Notes under the pieces: generated by a model
Databases searched by the model: none
Seen by the model: the letters and a program-made list of their open reading frames with translations, nothing else
Told to the model about the DNA's origin: nothing
Origin: Akkermansia muciniphila
Lineage (GTDB): Bacteria > Verrucomicrobiota > Verrucomicrobiia > Verrucomicrobiales > V1-33
Assembly: GCA_945861415.1 (NCBI GenBank)
Contig: CAMAUV010000026.1
Location: forward strand, 1 to 62,415
DNA: 62,415 nt
Direction: 5' to 3'
Position numbers and translations under genes: made by a program
Shown: one piece after another, positions 46,207 through 55,326 of the stretch
Numbering within the stretch: the first letter of the stretch is position 1
Layout: each line of letters starts with the position of its first letter

Positions 46207-47580
46207 TCATCTGTTGATAACCGCCGACTTGCGCCGAATCCAGCCCAGCACAAGGCCCACCGTGAGAATCGCCAACGCAATAATTGGGGCCGTAGGCAGT
46301 GATTCATTGTCAAACGCCGCCATCAGCCTCCGGCCGAATAGCGCCAGACACACCAGTCCTCCCAGCATCGGCACTAGCACCGGAATTTCAAATTCTCCCC
46401 GGGCCTCGCCCGGCCAGCGTTGCAAGACCACGAGTCCGAAATTCATTAGTGCAAAAACCGCCAGCAGCAGCAGCACGGTGGCTTCCGCCATCGACTTAAC
46501 ATCCCCGCTCAGGATCAGGACGGAGACAATGCCCAGCAACGCGAGAATGGCCACATGCGGTGTGCGCCGCCGCGGATGCACGCGTGTCAGCGCGGCGGGC
46601 AGAAGGCCCAGATTCCCCATGCCGTAGAGAAGCCGCGAGCCCATGAGATAGTTGAGCAGTGCCGTGTTCCCGATCGCGAAAATGGTGATGTAAAAATACA
46701 CTCGCCCGATTCCCCCAAACCAAGGGGCTGCCGTGCGGGCTACATCATCCAGCGGGTGCTTGCTGTCCGCCAGTTTTTCCCAGCCCAGCACCGACACCGC
46801 CGTGATGGCTACAGCCACGTAAATGAGGGTGGCCACCAGCATCGCCCCCACGAGTCCGAAGGGCACGTCCCGCCGCGGGTTCTTCACTTCCTCGCTCACG
46901 TTGAGGATGTCCTCGAAGCCGATGAAAGAGAAGAACGTCAGGATGGCGCCTTGCATTAGTAGCGCCAGCGTGATGCCGTCCCCGGCGGCCCCGGCGCGAG
47001 CCGGCGGCAGTTCTAGGTAGTTCACGTTTCCCCAATAGCGGCAGCCTACGATGATTATGAAGATCAGGCCGGCGGCTTCGATGATAGTGCAAAGCGTATT
47101 CAGTCCCACGCTTTCCCGGATGCCGCGAAAGATCACCAGACCGATCGCCGCGGCGATTCCGATGGCGAGAAGTTTGGACGTGATCTCCGGGCCTCCAAGG
47201 TCGAGCACTTTCTCCGCGATCTTCTGTAAGCCAGTAGCCATGCTGGTCAGGCCACTCATCATCACTGCCAGTCCCACCGCCATGCTCACCACCGGCGAGC
47301 GTGTAGCCCGGCCCGTGATGTAAGCCGCGCCGCCTGCCTTCGGATAGCGGCTGCCCAGACTCGCATAGCTCAGCCCGGTTAGTAGCGCCGCCACCATGGC
47401 TGTCACAAAGCCAGCCCACACTGCATTGCCCATAACTTTTGCCGTATCGCCAATGAGTCCGTAAATCCCCGCGCCCAGCATGGAACCCAGCCCATATAAC
47501 ATCAGTTGCCACCGGCCAAGGGCAGGCTCGAGTCCGGGCGAAGTGGCAGGTGATGCGGGGGTGGAAGACGGCAGACTCAT
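46207..47580 (-). CDS. APC-family amino acid permease
   Basis: The 457-residue protein has about 12 hydrophobic helices. The APC signature near the N-terminus, LYGLGSMLGAGIYGLIG, includes the unwound helix-1 GSMLGAGI motif for substrate binding. Other landmarks are SRYPKAGGAAYI and FFSFIGFEDILNVSEEVKNP (helix 6 and the following loop). Members are secondary transporters of amino acids or polyamines; the substrate cannot be assigned. It ends 30 bases from the convergent hydroxylase gene. A long antisense frame exists but is a shadow. Confidence 0.9.
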   Translation of the reverse strand: MSLPSSTPASPATSPGLEPALGRWQLMLYGLGSMLGAGIYGLIGDTAKVMGNAVWAGFVTAMVAALLTGLSYASLGSRYPKAGGAAYITGRATRSPVVSMAVGLAVMMSGLTSMATGLQKIAEKVLDLGGPEITSKLLAIGIAAAIGLVIFRGIRESVGLNTLCTIIEAAGLIFIIIVGCRYWGNVNYLELPPARAGAAGDGITLALLMQGAILTFFSFIGFEDILNVSEEVKNPRRDVPFGLVGAMLVATLIYVAVAITAVSVLGWEKLADSKHPLDDVARTAAPWFGGIGRVYFYITIFAIGNTALLNYLMGSRLLYGMGNLGLLPAALTRVHPRRRTPHVAILALLGIVSVLILSGDVKSMAEATVLLLLAVFALMNFGLVVLQRWPGEARGEFEIPVLVPMLGGLVCLALFGRRLMAAFDNESLPTAPIIALAILTVGLVLGWIRRKSAVINR

Positions 47581-47822
47581 GCCGCTCCATTACCGGGCTA
47601 TTCGTGGCGTGCGAGGATTTTTCCAGACTCGGGAAGGCGGAAGGTGCGGCGAGGATCGGGACATACAGGTTTTCTGCTGGATTTGCTGCGAAAGGGCGGC
47701 AGTTCTCTGCAAATTCCCACTGGCACGGGCATCGGGGACGGGGCATAATCATCACCAATCAAGCGGTCCTCAAATTCTGAGTGCCGCTTCTTTTGTCCCG
47801 GCCAGCCTATCTCCTTACCGCT

Positions 47823-50612
47823 ATGTCCTCCACCATATCCGCCCGCATGAATTACGAACTGCTGGAAGAAAAATTTCTGCAGTGGAAAAATGATCCGCGC
47901 TCCGTCGAAGGAACATGGTCGGCATTCTTTGAAGGGTTTGAACTCGGCACCGCCCAGCAAAAGCCGCGCACGCCGGTGAATGTGATGGACGAAAACCGCG
48001 GCGTGCAGAGTGTCGGTCTCAGCCAGCAGGAGATGATGTTCCGCGCGAATGTCACGCGCATGCTGGAGGCCTACCGCGCGCTCGGGCATACTGCGGCGCA
48101 CCTTGATCCGCTCAGTCTAAAAGGTGAAGATCAGGCGCGGTTGGACCCCGCGGCGTTCAGCTTCAGTCCTGCCGATTTGGAGGCGGAAGTGGAGACCATG
48201 TTCTACAACGAAGGCCGACGCACAAAGCTCGGCGACATGATCAAGCGTCTCCGTAAAACCTACTGCGACCGTATCGGCTTCGAGTTCATGCACATCCTCA
48301 ACTACGAGGTGCGCGATTGGCTCATGGCCCGCATTGAGGCGCGCGTGGACCTACCCAACACCAGCACCCAAACGCGCGAGAGCGTGCTCCGCTGGCTCTG
48401 GGAAGCGGAAACCTTTGAGCAGTTCCTCCATACCAAATTCAAAGGCCAGAAACGCTTCAGCCTCGAAGGCGGCGAGAGCGCTATGGTCGCGCTCAACACC
48501 ATGCTCGAGGAGTGCCCTCAGCATGGCATTGTCGAAATCGCTATGGGCATGTCCCACCGTGGACGCCTCACCGTCCTCGCCAACTTCCTGCAAAAGCCCC
48601 TCAAGTTCATCCTCCACGAGTTCAGCGAAAACTACATCCCTGACCTCGTTGCCGGCGATGGCGATGTGAAATACCACCTCGGCTACGAGGTCGTGCGCGA
48701 ACTGCCCGGCGGCGATGTAAGAGTCACCCTTGCCCCCAACCCCAGTCACCTCGAAGCTGTCAATGCTGTGGTCGAAGGCATGGCCCGCGCAAAGCAGCGC
48801 TTCCACAAGGACACCCAAAACCGCCGCGCCGTCCTTCCCATCCTGCTCCACGGCGATGCCGCCTTCGCAGGGCAGGGGACCGTCTCAGAAGTCCTCAATC
48901 TCTCCCAGCTTCAGGGCTACAAAACCGGCGGCACCATCCACCTCGTCATCAACAACCAGATCGGCTTCACCACTTCCCCCGCCGATGCCCGCAGTTCCGC
49001 CTACGCCACCGATGTAGCCAAGATGATCGAAGCTCCCGTCTTCCACGTGAATGGCGAGCACCCCCTAGAGGTTTACTTCGTTACGAAGCTCGCGCTTGAG
49101 TTCCGCCAGCGATTCGGGCGGGATGTCGTCATCGACATGTATTGCTACCGCCGTCACGGGCACAATGAGACCGACGAGCCCAGCTTCACCCAGCCCAAGG
49201 TCAGCAAACTTATCGCCGCCAAGCCCGCCGTCGCCACCCTCTTCCGGGAGCGTCTCACTAAAACCGGTGAATTGGCGGGACAACGCGCCGATGCCATCCT
49301 TTCCGAGATCAAAGACCGCCTTGAGCGCGAACTGAGCGAACTCAGGGAAATTGAGAAAACGCACAACGGCAGCGACCTCAAGAAAGCCGTCTTCGTCGGC
49401 TCCACTGCCGTCTTCCAATCCGAGTATTCTCACGCACCTGTGCCCACCGGCCTCCCCATCGAGCGCTTCCGCGAGCTGGGGCAAAAAATAACAGACGTCC
49501 CTGCCGGATTTCGCCTCCACCCCACCGTTAAGCGTAGCGTCGTCGACAAGCGCCGTCAGGCCAGCGAAGCCGGCGGACCTTTCGACTGGGCGCACGCCGA
49601 GCATATGGCCTTGGCCTCCCTCCTCATCGAAGGCACCTCCGTGCGTCTCAGCGGCCAAGACGTTCGCCGCGGCACCTTCAGCCAGCGCCACGCCTGTCTC
49701 TACGACAGCGAAAACCGCGACCGCTGGATGCCCCTCCAAAATCTTTCCCCCAGCCAAGCCACCTTCCGTGCCTACAACTCCCTCCTCAGCGAAGCCGCCG
49801 TGTTAGGATTCGACTACGGCTACAGCCTCACTGCGCCCGACATGCTCGTGCTTTGGGAAGCTCAGTTCGGCGACTTCGGCAACGGAGCCCAAGTCATCAT
49901 CGACCAGTTCATCGCTAGCGCCGAGTCCAAATGGCAAAAGCCCTGCTCCCTCACCATGCTTCTCCCCCACGGCTACGAAGGACAGGGCCCCGAGCACTCC
50001 AGCGCCCGCCTCGAGCGCTACCTCCAGCTCTGCGCTGAGTGTAATATGCAAGTCTGCCACCTCACCACCCCCGCGCAATACTTCCACCTTCTGCGCCGGC
50101 AGATGCGCCGTTCCATCCGCAAGCCGCTCATACTAATGACCCCCAAGTCCATGCTGCGCAATCCCCAGGCTATCAGCATGGAATCCGAATTTATCGGCGA
50201 CACCTGCTTCCGAGAAATGATCGACGACGAAGCCATTCTCGCCCCTCCCTCCCGCATCACCCGCCTCGTCTTTTGCACCGGCAAAGTTTATTACGAACTT
50301 ATCAATTACCGGAACGAACAGAAGATAAAAAACACCGCCATCATCCGCATCGAGCAGCTCTACCCCTTCCACGAAGAAATGCTCCACCAGATCATCTCGC
50401 GATATCCCAAGGCCGACAAGAAGTGGGTCTGGTGTCAGGAAGAACCCCTCAACATGGGCGCATGGAGCTACGTCGTGCACCGGCTCGAAAAGTTCACCAA
50501 TAACCGCGTCCGCTACGCCGGTCGGGACCGCTCCGCTTCCCCCGCCGTCGGCAGCAGCACGCTGCACAAAGCCGAGCAGCAGATGCTTGTCGCCAAAGCC
50601 TTCGAAGTCTGA
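47823..50612 (+). CDS. sucA: 2-oxoglutarate dehydrogenase E1 component
   Basis: The 929-residue thiamine-dependent enzyme decarboxylates 2-oxoglutarate in the TCA cycle. The N-terminal NYELLEEKFLQWKNDPRSVE and the GMSHRGRLTVLANFL segment are typical. HGDAAFAGQGTVSEVLN and LVINNQIGFTTSP are thiamine-diphosphate site parts; RRHGHNETDEPSFTQP and LLPHGYEGQGPEHSSARLE follow. Length is normal. ATG 47823 is preferred over 47781. The E2 gene (sucB), commonly next to it, is not here; downstream is only a gene relic. No other TCA gene is nearby. Confidence 0.95.
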   Translation: MSSTISARMNYELLEEKFLQWKNDPRSVEGTWSAFFEGFELGTAQQKPRTPVNVMDENRGVQSVGLSQQEMMFRANVTRMLEAYRALGHTAAHLDPLSLKGEDQARLDPAAFSFSPADLEAEVETMFYNEGRRTKLGDMIKRLRKTYCDRIGFEFMHILNYEVRDWLMARIEARVDLPNTSTQTRESVLRWLWEAETFEQFLHTKFKGQKRFSLEGGESAMVALNTMLEECPQHGIVEIAMGMSHRGRLTVLANFLQKPLKFILHEFSENYIPDLVAGDGDVKYHLGYEVVRELPGGDVRVTLAPNPSHLEAVNAVVEGMARAKQRFHKDTQNRRAVLPILLHGDAAFAGQGTVSEVLNLSQLQGYKTGGTIHLVINNQIGFTTSPADARSSAYATDVAKMIEAPVFHVNGEHPLEVYFVTKLALEFRQRFGRDVVIDMYCYRRHGHNETDEPSFTQPKVSKLIAAKPAVATLFRERLTKTGELAGQRADAILSEIKDRLERELSELREIEKTHNGSDLKKAVFVGSTAVFQSEYSHAPVPTGLPIERFRELGQKITDVPAGFRLHPTVKRSVVDKRRQASEAGGPFDWAHAEHMALASLLIEGTSVRLSGQDVRRGTFSQRHACLYDSENRDRWMPLQNLSPSQATFRAYNSLLSEAAVLGFDYGYSLTAPDMLVLWEAQFGDFGNGAQVIIDQFIASAESKWQKPCSLTMLLPHGYEGQGPEHSSARLERYLQLCAECNMQVCHLTTPAQYFHLLRRQMRRSIRKPLILMTPKSMLRNPQAISMESEFIGDTCFREMIDDEAILAPPSRITRLVFCTGKVYYELINYRNEQKIKNTAIIRIEQLYPFHEEMLHQIISRYPKADKKWVWCQEEPLNMGAWSYVVHRLEKFTNNRVRYAGRDRSASPAVGSSTLHKAEQQMLVAKAFEV

Positions 50613-50639
50613 GCACCTGCAAAGCAGCGTGGGCGGGGA

Positions 50640-51261
50640 TAATCACTCCGGCAGGCCCCGTCCGGGCAGGATGACTCAGTCTGGTGCTGGGAATTTGTGG
50701 CTGCTTCGATTTCTTTTCTGAATCCGCCAGGGAAACCTGCTCCTTTGTGACCTTGCCCTCGCCATAACGCTCAAGACAAACCGGGCGATAGGAGTTCCCA
50801 TGATAGACATAATGGGTCTTCGAGTATTGGCCACCGCCGCCGCTACCTGTGCAAACAAGCTTCGGTCATCATCCTTGCACAGGAATGACGACGCACCGCC
50901 CCTGAAATTCGAGAATAACCCTCCATTCGTTCTGTGTCTGGGTGAGCAAAAAGTAGGCCGTGCCACCTGTTCCTCCCTAGATGTTCGCAATAAAATACTC
51001 CTTCTTCCCGTCACTTTTCAAGTCCATTGAGCTACCGGAAAAGCTCTCGGGCAGCTGTCCCTCGCACCTTCCCCAGTCATCTTCTGCTAGGACCGAAACC
51101 ACCTCCTTCGGCAGTTCGGTCTTCGAAAACTTCTCATCCCTCGAGGGGCGCAATTTTTGTGAAGCACTCTCTATACTGAGAAACTTTGCTGCGGCTTCAT
51201 CGGGGTCAGCATGGCAGAGAACTACTGACGAGCACATAAGGAGCAGTGTGATGGACTTCAT
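50640..51261 (-). pseudogene. Degraded secreted-protein gene with three in-frame stops
   Basis: The frame begins MKSITLLLMCSSVVLCHADP (signal peptide, ATG 51261) and reads on to SDGKKEYFIANI before TAG at 50977-50979. Reading through, the same frame continues GGTGGTAYFLLTQTQNEWRV, then tandem TGA TGA at 50866-50871. It continues again as GSGGGGQYSKTHYVYHGNSY and RPVCLERYGEGKVTKEQ. Uninterrupted protein character across all stops shows one secreted gene with nonsense changes. The 3' boundary is unclear; it converges on sucA. I do not recognise the family. The tandem UGA plus UAG speaks against selenocysteine. Confidence 0.6.
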
Positions 51262-51797
51262 GAGTCGGTAGAAAGAATGAGTTATGAGAAAGGAGAGCTG
51301 TGGACTTGGCCGTCGGCAAAACCACTCCTCAAAAAATTGAATTCTTATGGGCAGAAAGTAAACAGGAATAGGATTGTCTCCTGCGTCAATAATAGAGGAT
51401 TTGCCAAAAGAAGCTTCCGAAATGGTGACTGCCTTTTCCCCGAGGGGACCACCATCAATAGCCCGGGGTCAGCGACCCCTAGAAAACAGCCAAACGGGAT
51501 GCTGCCCCGATTGGTAGCCCTAGAAAGCCACGTAAGCCCGATCACGGGGCTGCCGGCATATGGTAGCGGTTCGTGATGCTCGTGGTGCCCGCGAAGGTGG
51601 TGCAGCCGTTGGCGTTTTTAGTGACGAAGCCCTAGGCAGCAACTTTCCCCGGCAGATGGATCAGGAAGGCTCAGGTGGTTTGCTATGGAGGAAAACTAGC
51701 CCTTTCCGCCGCAAATGACGACACTGCCCGGACTCCATGATTTTCGACACAGTTAAAGTACTGGCAATTTAGCAGCAGCTGAATATTATACCGATTC
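51262..51797. other. Intergenic between the relic and the YwqK-like gene
   Basis: These 536 bases hold no supportable gene. A minus-strand snippet at 51542-51631 reads GFVTKNANGCTTFAGTTSIT before a stop, with an in-frame stop immediately upstream. It may be the tail of another lost gene. No RNA gene or terminator was identified. Confidence 0.35.
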
Positions 51798-52505
51798 ATG
51801 GCGATGCCAACCCGTTTATCTCTTGCTGCGGCCACCCTGCTAAGCTGCACCTCTTGTCAGTCCGCGAGGGACATCGATGAGGAACTAACGGAGCGGCATC
51901 CTACACTCACCGAAACGGCGTTGGTCCCCAAACCCTCCGGAGCCGGAGAGCGTTTCATCATCCGGGATAAATCGCAACGTATCCGTGTGGACGGTCGGGT
52001 GGACAGTGACCGGATGGAGGGGACGTTCTTTTATTATGACAGTAGAGGCGACAAGCTGGGTGTGGTGAATCATCACCTCGATCAGCGTCACGGCGCGGCG
52101 CATCTGTATTTTGTCAACGCGGACGGCCCGGCGGTAGGGCGAGTGCGCTGCATGGGGAACTACTCTGGCGGCTCTCCGACAGGCATGTTTGTCTCCAACT
52201 GGCCCAGCGGGAAAAAGAAGCTCGAACGGGAGTTCGATCAGGGAATACTCCAGGGCGCGAAGGGCTGGCGCGAGGATGGCCAGAGGATGACCGACGGCGA
52301 AGCCATGAAAGCGGCGATTCAGGAAAGCAGGGATGAAGACGCGTTGCTCACGGAACTGGAGAATTTCGTGCAGCTGCAGATCAGGAAAAATCAGAAATTG
52401 TCTGGTGATGTCGTTCCCGATACCGAACTGGAACCACGCCCGTCCCCCCTGCCGGATCTGCCGGCTCCTTATACCGGGAGCACCGCCCCCATTACCGAAA
52501 TCTAA
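51798..52505 (+). CDS. YwqK/MORN-like exported protein, probable lipoprotein
   Basis: The 235-residue protein has an N-terminal hydrophobic segment followed by cysteines (LSLAAATLLSCTSCQS), so a lipoprotein or secreted form is likely, although the lipobox is imperfect. The middle holds MORN/YwqK-like repeats: MEGTFFYYDSRGDKLGVVNH, RHGAAHLYFVNADG, GSPTGMFVSNWPSGKKKLER and ILQGAKGWREDG. The C-terminus has a charged helix, then a proline-rich tail. Other YwqK proteins are called antitoxins in some annotations, but no toxin is present here. The stop is one base before the next start, so translation is coupled with the amidohydrolase. Confidence 0.7.
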   Translation: MAMPTRLSLAAATLLSCTSCQSARDIDEELTERHPTLTETALVPKPSGAGERFIIRDKSQRIRVDGRVDSDRMEGTFFYYDSRGDKLGVVNHHLDQRHGAAHLYFVNADGPAVGRVRCMGNYSGGSPTGMFVSNWPSGKKKLEREFDQGILQGAKGWREDGQRMTDGEAMKAAIQESRDEDALLTELENFVQLQIRKNQKLSGDVVPDTELEPRPSPLPDLPAPYTGSTAPITEI

Positions 52506-52506
52506 C

Positions 52507-53502
52507 ATGACGATCGTACCTATCAGTAAGCGCGGCCCAGTGGACATGCACGTCCATCTTGTGGGTAATGGTCGGCAAGGCAGCGGCTGTTGGCTCCGGC
52601 CCGGATGGATGCACCGCCTGCTGGCGAAGTTCATGCTCAAACAGCTTGGTCTGCCGGTATCGTGGGATGCCGTGAACTTCGACGAAAGCTATGTCGCCTT
52701 GCTCATCCGCTGGCTGCGCAAGAGCGCCATTACCCATGCCGTGCTTCTTGCGCATGAAGAAGTCTACGATGTTTCCGGCAATAAGCTGAAGTTCGGCTCC
52801 TTATACGTTCCGAACGATTACCTCTTCGCAGTCTGTCGTGAGCATCCAGAGTTTCTGCCCGCTGTTTCCATTCATCCTGCTAGAGAGGACGCGTTGGATG
52901 AGTTGAATCGCTGCCTAGCACTGGGAGCCGTCATGATGAAGTGCCTGCCAAACTGCCACAACATCGATACCCGGCTGCCCAAATACCGGCCCTTCTGGGA
53001 ACGCATGGCCGCCGCGGGTCTGCCGCTGCTCGCCCACACCGGCGGGGAGCACACCGTGCCGGTGTATGATAAGAAACTCGCGGATCCTGCGGTTCTCAGT
53101 GGTGCCCTCGAGTGCGGCGTAACAGTCATCGCGGCGCACTGTGCCACCAAAAGCGGCGTCACCGATCGCGATTACCTTCCCGCGCTCGTGCAGATGATGG
53201 AAAAATGGCCGCGACTCTACGGTGACCTCAGCGCGCTCAACCTCCCTTTACGCAGCGCCGGGCTCAAGTTTATGCTCGGCCGACCGGATCTTCATGATCG
53301 CCTGCTGCATGGCAGCGATTTCCCGGTTCCGGTGAGCGCCACATGGGCTAAAATGCGCAAGCTTATCACGTCTGCGGAAGCTAAGCGCTGCACAGCATTT
53401 AATAACCTCATTACACGCGACCATCAATTGAAGGAAGCGATGGGCTTCCCGGATAAAGTCTTTACCCAAGTGTGGGACCTTTTGCCAGTGAGAGGGGATT
53501 AG
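52507..53502 (+). CDS. Amidohydrolase-related (metal-dependent hydrolase) protein
   Basis: The 331-residue protein is a TIM-barrel amidohydrolase_2 family member. DMHVHLVG near residue 13 gives the HxH metal motif. LLAHTGGEHTVPVY, VIAAHCATKSG and LLHGSDFPVP supply the later His and the final Asp. Relatives hydrolyse or decarboxylate small carbonyl compounds; the substrate is unknown. ATG 52507 is preferred over 52333 because it falls immediately after the upstream stop and begins near the HxH motif. It probably forms a two-gene operon with the YwqK-like gene. Confidence 0.8.
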   Translation: MTIVPISKRGPVDMHVHLVGNGRQGSGCWLRPGWMHRLLAKFMLKQLGLPVSWDAVNFDESYVALLIRWLRKSAITHAVLLAHEEVYDVSGNKLKFGSLYVPNDYLFAVCREHPEFLPAVSIHPAREDALDELNRCLALGAVMMKCLPNCHNIDTRLPKYRPFWERMAAAGLPLLAHTGGEHTVPVYDKKLADPAVLSGALECGVTVIAAHCATKSGVTDRDYLPALVQMMEKWPRLYGDLSALNLPLRSAGLKFMLGRPDLHDRLLHGSDFPVPVSATWAKMRKLITSAEAKRCTAFNNLITRDHQLKEAMGFPDKVFTQVWDLLPVRGD

Positions 53503-54045
53503 TATCTTAGCCCGGCGCGCACGCCATTAAGGGGCTTGTTTGGACAGCGAGAACTGCGCCGGCAATAGCTAGTCGCAGGACAGGCGCAGCCAGATCCGCA
53601 TGACGAAGCCCGAAATTCGTAGAAACCCTGTTCATTTTTCACCCGTGAGGCAATGGAACGATCACCTGCTTTGTTTCATCCGTTCTTGATTCTTTTCTCC
53701 AAAATGTCTTCCGGAGACTTTCTTGCCATGCGGTGGAACCGCGCAGTCCTTGTTGGCGCGGGCGTCGCTGGTGGAGGTGCCCACTGGATTCGTCGCTGCT
53801 CAATTGGAGCGGTTTCCGCTGAAGGCAGGGAGCTGGACGCCAGGACAAATCTCTCTGCCACTCATGCTGCCAGAAGTCCGTGCAGTCGGGCACAGCCTCA
53901 CACAAGTCGCCAGACTGCGCGTTCATCCTGATCTCCATGGCGGACGACTGCGCGCTCGCAGCCGGCACCCGTTGGGGCTTCGCCCCTCTGGTGCTAAAGT
54001 GAGTGATTTTGTTGCCGGTTCCGAGCGAATCGCCCCTGCCTTAAA
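53503..54045. other. Intergenic, no gene recognised
   Basis: These 543 bases lie between the amidohydrolase and the convergent RlmI-like gene. An open frame of about 109 codons from 53723 exists but shows no domain and competes with equally long frames on both strands. No RNA gene or clear terminator was found. Confidence 0.35.
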
Positions 54046-55224
54046 TTAAAACGCTGCTAGCAACTCGTAGGTGTAACCTCGCAGGTATTCCGTCTCCGGC
54101 ACACCGGTTAGAATCGGGTGATCCTGACGCTGCTGATGAAACGCGAGCAGGCAGAGCGTTTTTTTAGCGTCCACCGCCGCCTCGGCAATGATGGCGCGGA
54201 ACTCACCCGTGCTGACGTGGTGGCTGCAACAGTAACTGCTCAGTATGCCGCCGGCTGGCAGCATCTTCAGCGCCCGGAGGTGAATCTCCTTGTAACCGCG
54301 CAGCGCATCAGGCACGGATTTCTTATTTCGGGTGAATGACGGCGGATCGAGGATGATCATGTCAAACTGCGTTCCGGCGGTTTCCTGATCCTTTAGGTAA
54401 TCAAAGACATTCGCGACCACAAAGGTGATCCTGTCCGCCACTCCCTGTTCCTCCGCGTTGGCCCGTGCCTGCTCGATAGCGCTCTCACTCACATCCACCG
54501 CAGTCACCTGAGCCGCTCCGGCTTTGGCTGCGGCGATGGCGAATCCGCCCTGATTGCAGAAGCAATCCAGCACGCGCTTCCCTTCGGCCCTTGTCGCGGC
54601 ATCACGGTAGTTGTCGAGCTGGTCGAGGTAAATCCCCGTCTTTTGCCCGCCGGTCACATCAATCAGAAAACTACCGTAATCCGTCGATACTCGGAATGGC
54701 CCCGGAACTGCCCCATGGAGCACGCCGGTGACCATTTCCATATCTTCGGCAAGCCGGATGCTATTGTCATTGCGCTCCACCACGCTCTCAGCTGAGAAGA
54801 CTTCGACAATTGCATCGACGATGAGTTGCTTGCGCAAGTCCATCGCCATCGTCAGCGTCTGAAGCACAAAGTGGGGGCCGTAACGGTCAATGACCACTCC
54901 CGGCAGTCCGTCACTCTCACTCCAGACCACGCGGCAGAGCTTCGGATCAAGCCCGCGCATTTTCTCCCGGCGCGACCACGCACGGCGCAAGCGCCGGACG
55001 AAAAAGTCCTCATCAAGCTCCTCCTTATGCCGGGAGAAGCGCCGGGCCACGATTTGCGATCGCGGATTGTAGATCCCCGTGCCCATCGGGCGGTCTTTAA
55101 AATCCTTTAGCGAGACGATGCCACCGGGTTCTGGATTCCCAAAAGTTTTGAGAATGTCCGCAGCGTATACCCACTCATGCCCGTGAAAAATCCGGGCCCT
55201 CGGTTTGACGATGATTCCTGCCAT
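54046..55224 (-). CDS. RlmI-like 23S rRNA cytosine-C5 methyltransferase
   Basis: The 392-residue protein has an N-terminal PUA domain (about 1-75, AGIIVKPRARIFHGHEWVYA). A central EEHEE-type segment (GLPGVVIDRYGPHFVLQTL) follows, then a C-terminal Rossmann methyltransferase. FCNQGGFAIAAAKAGAAQVT is the SAM motif and ILDPPSFTRNKKS the catalytic DPPxF-like motif. This is the RlmI/RlmK-C architecture that methylates C1962 of 23S rRNA, or a near relative. The single SSYCCSHHVS motif is typical. It stands alone, convergent with the amidohydrolase gene. Confidence 0.9.
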   Translation of the reverse strand: MAGIIVKPRARIFHGHEWVYAADILKTFGNPEPGGIVSLKDFKDRPMGTGIYNPRSQIVARRFSRHKEELDEDFFVRRLRRAWSRREKMRGLDPKLCRVVWSESDGLPGVVIDRYGPHFVLQTLTMAMDLRKQLIVDAIVEVFSAESVVERNDNSIRLAEDMEMVTGVLHGAVPGPFRVSTDYGSFLIDVTGGQKTGIYLDQLDNYRDAATRAEGKRVLDCFCNQGGFAIAAAKAGAAQVTAVDVSESAIEQARANAEEQGVADRITFVVANVFDYLKDQETAGTQFDMIILDPPSFTRNKKSVPDALRGYKEIHLRALKMLPAGGILSSYCCSHHVSTGEFRAIIAEAAVDAKKTLCLLAFHQQRQDHPILTGVPETEYLRGYTYELLAAF

Positions 55225-55326
55225 ATTTGTTTTAGTGCATCGTGCTTAGCGACGTGGTGTCTGGCGCTCCTGTGGCACCGAAGCCTGTCTTAAGCACGAC
55301 GACACCGGTCACGGAAGCGCCGCTAT

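Noticed and set aside
46745..47758. 337-codon minus-strand frame overlapping the APC permease gene
   Set aside because: It is an off-frame shadow rich in Arg, Gly and His with no domain; the permease frame has clear membrane helices and motifs.
50866..50871. Tandem TGA codons as possible selenocysteine sites, given selB
   Set aside because: Two consecutive UGA codons plus an upstream TAG in the same frame point to a pseudogene, and no SECIS hairpin was recognised.
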